Of a DNA stretch of 64,000 bases, positions 58,732-64,000 are shown piece after piece. The notes beneath the pieces were generated by a model. The model did not search any database. It saw only the letters and a program-made list of their open reading frames with translations, and was not told the DNA's origin. This stretch comes from Silene latifolia (taxonomy: Eukaryota > Streptophyta > Magnoliopsida > Caryophyllales > Caryophyllaceae). The DNA is taken from contig NC_133530.1 of assembly GCF_048544455.1 (NCBI RefSeq), positions 19,521,748 through 19,585,747 on the forward strand, read 5' to 3'. Positions within the stretch are counted from its first letter, which is position 1. Each line of letters opens with the position of its first letter. The position numbers and the translations under genes are program-made.

Positions 58732-61700
58732 TTAAATACATGGTTTAGGTATTTGTAAGCCAAAAGCTTGCTCTCTAACATTAGAACAAGTCGAAACAGT
58801 ATTGTTGACACCTTTAACATATGTAATATCAATGTTCTTCAACTCAATACTTTTACATGGATTACTTCCACTGCATTGGAGATTCACTGCATCAATCGTC
58901 TGCGACGTCCCCGTTATATTTATAAATTTGACGTCGCTTATTTGAATACCCGAATTTGCCTAGACAAATAAAGACAATAAAAGTCGATCAGTATTATGAT
59001 TTTTCTAACGTTGTCCTAAGGACACATTCTAAAATAACTTAAACAAAATACTTTAATAAAACAGTTATGCAAAATTAAATATAAAACCATTTTTTCAATT
59101 TATAACAAAATATTCAATAACGTTATTACATTATTTGTTTAACTTATCAAATCATACAATACTTTTTCTTACAAACCAAATTGTACATGTTAACTCTAGC
59201 TCGATATGACATTATATATCAATAAAATATACTTGTTCACTCTGTTCAATTAAGAATTTATTTCGTATGTTTAATTAAAATGTAACTTATATATATTGAG
59301 CAAATATATGAAATTCAACTGAACGGGAGAGTAATAAAAACGTCTATTAGGATATCATGCCAAATCAATATAAAAATAAAAATTTAGCTACTAGTAATTT
59401 TTTCAAAAATTTATTTAAATTACATACCTTTGAACAAGTTCTTGAAGGGCAATAATTTTGGTCAATAATGATGGGATTATCAACATTAATCAACGAAATA
59501 TCTTGGTACAAAATGTTGTTAATCCGACCAGGCATGTTAGTAGCCCATGTCTTGATCCTTAAACCATTCATTGCATCAAATATTTTGCAATTTTGCACCA
59601 CAACTTGTTCCACTTGATCATTAGGTGAGGTACCCAAGCTCCCAATACTAATTCCATGACCCGGCCCACAAACAACCCGAGTGACGGTAATATTCTTACT
59701 ACCAGTAATAATCGCGACACAATCATCACCAGAGGCAATTGTTGTATCCACGATGTTGATACCTTCCGAGTTACCTATTTTGATACCGTCGGTGTTTGGA
59801 CTGTCTCCTGGTGAGGATATTACAACTTTACGTATAGTTATTTTGTTGCATTTAAATAGGTGGAAATGAGTACTTTGACTGTTTATTAGTTTGACTTTTT
59901 GCAGCTTCGAGTTTGTGACAAAAGAGTACCTTAGTAGCTGAAACATGGACATAAAACGACTTAGTAAATATCATACCTAAAAAAAAAAAAAAATTACTCC
60001 ATATGTACTTCACATTTTTTTTTTTGGTGCGAAAGTAGTTCACATTTATTAATAGCCAAGTAAAAGGCCAAAGTTTATTATTAGGGATGTCATCGGGGCG
60101 GGTACAAGTGGGTACCGCCCCGCACCCGCTCCAGTTGGGGCGGGGATGGTTAGAGCTTTGGCGGGTGGTGGGGCGGGTGCGGGTATGAAAATTGTATCCG
60201 CCATGGGTAATGGGGCGGGGATGGATTTTGCATCTTACCCGCCTCATACCCGCCGATCATTTAAAAAATTAATATAATTATGACAATTTTTTAAATCTTA
60301 TTTAATTATAATTAAGATATAATGTTAATAATAGCTATTTTATAAAGTTTTTTACTGACTTCTTTGGTGAAAAACTAAAATTATAAAAATAAATTCAAAA
60401 AAAAATGAAAATTAATAGTGAGTAAATCAACTTTTGCGAAAAAAATTATCGAATAAAATTATGGTGAAGTGGGTTAATGGGTAAGCGGGGCGGGTACGGT
60501 TTTATATTTCCGCCCGTTGGGGCGGGGATGGTTTTGGAAAATTGTACCCGCCACGGGTGGTGGGGCGGGGATGGATACAGGTTTTTCTTGGTGGGTACGG
60601 GTACGGGGGAGCCTATATCCACCACCGCCCCGCCCCAATGACATCCCTATTTATTATGTTACTACTTATGTGATAGTTTGTGTAAACTACGTTTAATATA
60701 CAAAATCTCGTTCTAGGTGGTTCATTTATTTACGATTATAACTTATAATAACTACGTTGTAAACTTAAAGGTAATTTTAACTCAAACAAACTTGATAAAT
60801 TAACAAACTATTATGAGATGAATTTACCGTCGGAAGGTTCGGGCCAGCCATTTTAGGCGGGCCTTGACCATCAAATATTCCGGTCCCATATACCGCCAAC
60901 CGATCAATATACTGAAATTCGATCCAAGATTGGCCTCTTAGACCACGAGGGGCCTTCAAAGTACCCATATTTCGGAACCCAGTTGGGCCGGAGCATGGGC
61001 CTTTCAGTTGAACCGGGTTCACCAAGTACGTCGCACCACGGGGGATTTCTACCCTGCTTCTTCCTTTCCATTTGCATGCATCGTTCCATGCTCTTAATAA
61101 TGCCTGCCATTCTCACACATTACACATTATCAATACGTAAATCATAGATTCTTGTATAAGGCGGTTTTCTAGAAATATACACAATCATTTCAGTTAAGGT
61201 TTAGGATTATAGTAATCTTATCTTTATAAAACCAAAAACATTTCAAGCAATGACGAAGCACAGGTCTGGCCGAATGGGCCATGGCCCGGGCAGCCTTGGC
61301 TCAAGCTATGTATATTTATTATTAGTGAGCAAAGCATTGATTTAACTTGGCAAAGATGGTAATTGTTGTTTGGTTGTTGTTTAGGTGTAGGAGGTCGTGA
61401 GTTCAAATCTTGGTTTATACTTTTTAACTTTGATATTTTTTAAATTCCTAATTTAAGATAAAATTGTCCTACTAAAAAGAATTGATATTTTTTAAATTCT
61501 TAATTTAAGATAAAATTATCCTATTAAAATGAATTCATTCAAGAAAAACAAAATTGGCCAAATTTTTTTAATTAGACCAAATAATATATTTCAAATTTGT
61601 TTTACTTTGTGCATACTCCTTTCCTTGCAGTTAATAGATTCTACAACCAGTTGTACCCAATTGTATGCTCTAGAACCCGAGTTATATAATAAAGTTTTCG

Positions 61701-63287
61701 AGTTTTGTTTTAAAGAAGTCGAGCTATACCATAAATTTTCTGAACTCACTCACTTAAACATAAAAAAAGTTAGCTTTAAGAAAGTTCAAAAAAATTACAC
61801 ATAAGCTCGATAAGATATAACTTAATTGTATAATGCTATTGTACCACTGGAGGTATAATGTTATTTGTGTTTTCCTTGTCATGATCTTATGCTTTATGTG
61901 GCTTAATTTTTGTCTCACCTAATGAATCTTTGATAAAGGTTTGACAATAGAAAGCTTATTTGTATCTTAAAAAAAAATTAACGTGTGTTAAACTTCGTTA
62001 TTACATGGCAAAAGCAATTTATAATCTACACTTCCAAAAATAATCATAACTATAGTAATAAAGGTGTGATGTTAATAGACAATGTTAAAATATACGAAAT
62101 ATGGTAACTCATCTTTTGTATGTTTATAAACCGGCCCCCCTTACTATTTGGTCCGAGCTTCGTCCCTGATTTCAAGCATCCTCCTTAATCCACATCATCC
62201 ATACATGTTTTTATTTTTATTTTTTTTAAGTAAAGGTGGGGCCCATAGAAAAAAATCTGGAATTAATTGCTGAAAAACCACTGTTTAAATTTTAGACGTA
62301 AATGTTTACAATTATATTTTCTACACGTAAATATTAGTGAATAATAATGAAAAATAAATAATTTAAACATAAATAATTCAACCCAAAATTTTACTAATAA
62401 ATTTCACCAATTGTTAAAAATTTAGTCCAAATTTTAATAAAATAATAAATTAAAATAACAATTATACGAAAAAATACATTAACTGATAACAATCAATATT
62501 GTTATAAAAATACTAAATTTAAGTTTAAATTAACCGTAAATGGAGTAAGAAATTAAAGAATAACATACTAGAATTTCCTTTTTAAAAAATAAAAAAATAA
62601 GTTATTATCTCATAAATATATTCAGTCAGATATTATTTTTCTATATGACATGCATATTGTTTTATATACATTGCATTTAATATACTTTATATAATGTTTT
62701 AACATTGCAGTTTTGCAGTGTTTTAACTATTATCATTATAAGAGAAATAAAGTATAAACTATTCATGTATTTTGGTTAATATTTTTAAAATTTTACGTAA
62801 TTATTAACGACAATGTTCTTAAAAATATACTCGTGCAATTTTGCACGGGTTGAAAACTAGTAAAACTAATAATAGAGATAGTGACCTACATGAACATTGT
62901 TCATGTTTAAGAGTCCGTAAATTGTTGAGTAGTTACGTAGCCAAAAATTAAAATTTGACCAGCATAACTCAAAACTTTAAACTAACATAATTCAAAATTC
63001 TCATAATTTGTCAGAATGAGAGCTCTTGCTAACCCTCTTACTCCACCGACAAAGACAGAGGTCATCTTTTATTATCGTTTTACTTCAAGATTATTTACCC
63101 TTATTTATGATAAATTATAAATATAACCCAAATAAATTACCTGACTAATATCGACATTTCCACCCTCGACCGCACCATAATCTTTCAAATTGAAGACCTT
63201 AATGTCACTTTGTCCTAAGGAGAAGCTAAGATCAAATAAGATTAGTAGAACAACAAACTTTGTGACACTCATTATTTTTAAAATCAT
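58732..63287 (-). CDS. Exopolygalacturonase-like pectinase (glycoside hydrolase family 28)
   Basis: Four minus-strand exons: 63287-63141, 61103-60828, 59937-59428 and 58959-58732. All introns are phase 0 GT-AG and the product is 386 aa, normal for plant exo-PGs. Exon 1 gives a signal peptide (MILKIMSVTKFVVLLILFDL) and the mature start VFNLKDYGAVEGGNVDIS. Exon 2: RAWNDACKWKGRSRVEIPRG. Exon 3 has all four GH28 motifs: SPNTDGIKIG, ASGDDCVAI, GPGHGISIGS and RIKTW. Exon 4 has DVKFINITGTS and ends PKPCI. The enzyme hydrolyses galacturonan in the cell wall; close relatives are pollen-expressed. A second Met at residue 6 could also start. Introns 1 and 2 hold transposon material. No frame defects, so probably functional. 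Confidence 0.92.
60082..60649. mobile_element. hAT-type element with GGGGCGGG-rich ends, in polygalacturonase intron 2
   Basis: Termini TAGGGATGTCATCGGGGCGG and CCGCCCCAATGACATCCCTA are inverted repeats. The 8-bp duplication TTTATTAT is at 60074-60081 and 60650-60657. GC-rich word repeats sit at both ends with an AT-rich core; no transposase. Confidence 0.85.
61247..62168. mobile_element. Possible non-autonomous element in polygalacturonase intron 1
   Basis: TGACGAAGCACAGGTCTGGC on the left and CCGAGCTTCGTCCCTGA on the right share short inverted termini (GACGAAGC/GCTTCGTC). GC-rich sequence at each end contrasts with an AT-rich interior. No clear duplication; one 91-codon ORF (61529-61804) has no domain. 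Confidence 0.35.
62175..62860 (+). mobile_element. Helitron-like 3' end in polygalacturonase intron 1
   Basis: A hairpin CTCGTGCAATTTTGCACGGG (62831-62850) is followed by TTGAAAACTAG and a T, a Helitron-type 3' end on the plus strand, similar to H1 and H2. The 5' boundary is a guess; CCACATCATC near 62200 is shared with H1's 5' region. Confidence 0.4.
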
Positions 63288-64000
63288 TGTTTTTCCTCTT
63301 ACAAAAATTGTGTATTTATGATGAAATTAAAATACAACTCTAGATGTAATTAATGTTGAAATCAAATCATACATATATAGAATTAAACTGCCATATTACA
63401 TATCTGCAATTTGTATGATCATATTATTCCGATAAATGGCGTATATTAAATGAACTATATTATTGTGTTATAATAATACCTATTTTATCAAATTTTTACT
63501 ATGAATATGGGCATCTTTGTTTAAAATGTGCGTGAATTGAGAGCAAAGTTACTATATTAAGTTGCTTAGATTAGTGAAACGCAAATTCGCGAGGTGATCA
63601 TGATAAATAAGTAAAATAACTATTAAGATTACGAAAGTACACTGTAAAAAGAAATAAAACATGAATAAAAAAATCCTCAATTTAGTTTGTTGATTCATTA
63701 TCATTTCAATGTTTCAAGTGATCGAATATCGACTTGGTTAACCTTTATACAAATATGTACAAACGATGTCAAAATAAACGAAATAAAATTAAACTTTAAC
63801 CAAAGGAAAGGAAACCATCGCTTTTTAAAGCCCACAAATAGTCCATACAATCTCTTCTAAAAAATTCCATAAATATAGTAGAGGTAAACTCACGAGCTAA
63901 CCAATAAAGCTGAGCAAAAATATATGATATGACTTTGTTATATGTATATGATATTGTATACTGTTTAAATTAGACGAATTTTGTAAAATCATGTAAATGG
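63288..64000. other. Upstream region of the polygalacturonase
   Basis: AT-rich, expected to hold its promoter (minus strand). I see no convincing TATA box or gene. Confidence 0.4.

Noticed and set aside
61529-61804. 91-aa ORF in polygalacturonase intron 1
   Set aside because: AT-rich, no domain, inside a probable transposon within an intron of the opposite strand gene.

Overview
This window is nuclear DNA of a flowering plant. It contains spliceosomal genes, plant-type mobile elements (Ty3/gypsy Tat-lineage, L1-type LINE, Helitron-like, MULE, hAT, Tourist and Stowaway elements), a cytosolic ribosomal protein gene and a pectinase gene. The retrotransposon architecture (Tat elements with antisense extra genes, and one with an amplified tandem repeat as in Retand of Silene) leans towards Caryophyllales, but that is inference. 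Most of the window is mobile DNA. Only four loci look like host genes: an unrecognised paralogous pair (A at 1232-3203, B at 40533-41058), RPS8 (48882-52297, minus) and an exopolygalacturonase (58732-63287, minus).

Layout. 1-4.9 kb: gene A with its promoter, a relic RNase H fragment, and the distal promoter of gene B. 4.9-40.3 kb: a nested insertion complex splitting that promoter. From outside in: a MITE (4890-40303); two Helitron-like units (5166-36879 and 36880-about 40228); a MULE-type element with a 9-bp target duplication (6124-34818); a minus-strand Tat retrotransposon R1 (7002-34568, duplication GTGGT); and a plus-strand Ogre/Tat-like retrotransposon R2 (13038-32576, duplication CTATA) inside the gag of R1. 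40.3-41.1 kb: the proximal promoter and body of gene B. 42.0-48.2 kb: a full-length LINE with a 17-bp target duplication. 48.9-52.3 kb: RPS8, whose last intron holds a small MULE relative. 53.8-58.1 kb: two Tourist-like MITEs, an array of double-hairpin repeats, a candidate orphan first exon, a Stowaway, a TIR element and a P450 fragment. 58.7-63.3 kb: the four-exon polygalacturonase, with introns full of small transposons.

The retrotransposons are the functional centrepiece. R2 carries gag, protease, RT, two RNase H domains and integrase on the plus strand, plus two genes on the opposite strand between integrase and the 3' LTR. One of these can be read as an eight-exon spliced gene for a plant mobile domain (PMD) protein with a C-terminal coiled coil. 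R1 has lost RT and integrase but keeps gag, protease remnants, an array of about 119-bp repeats, and its own antisense gene (putative gypsy-type transposon domain plus coiled coil). Two of the three antisense genes have a canonical TATAAATA box upstream of the start, which suggests transcription independent of the LTRs.

Caution on sequence quality: the reading frames of R1, R2 and the LINE are broken mostly by 1-2 base indels at homopolymers or at CAG/CTG-rich sites, and LTR-LTR differences concentrate in the same places. Many 'pseudogene' calls may therefore be long-read consensus errors. All splice junctions, target duplications and boundaries were read by eye; no similarity search was run.
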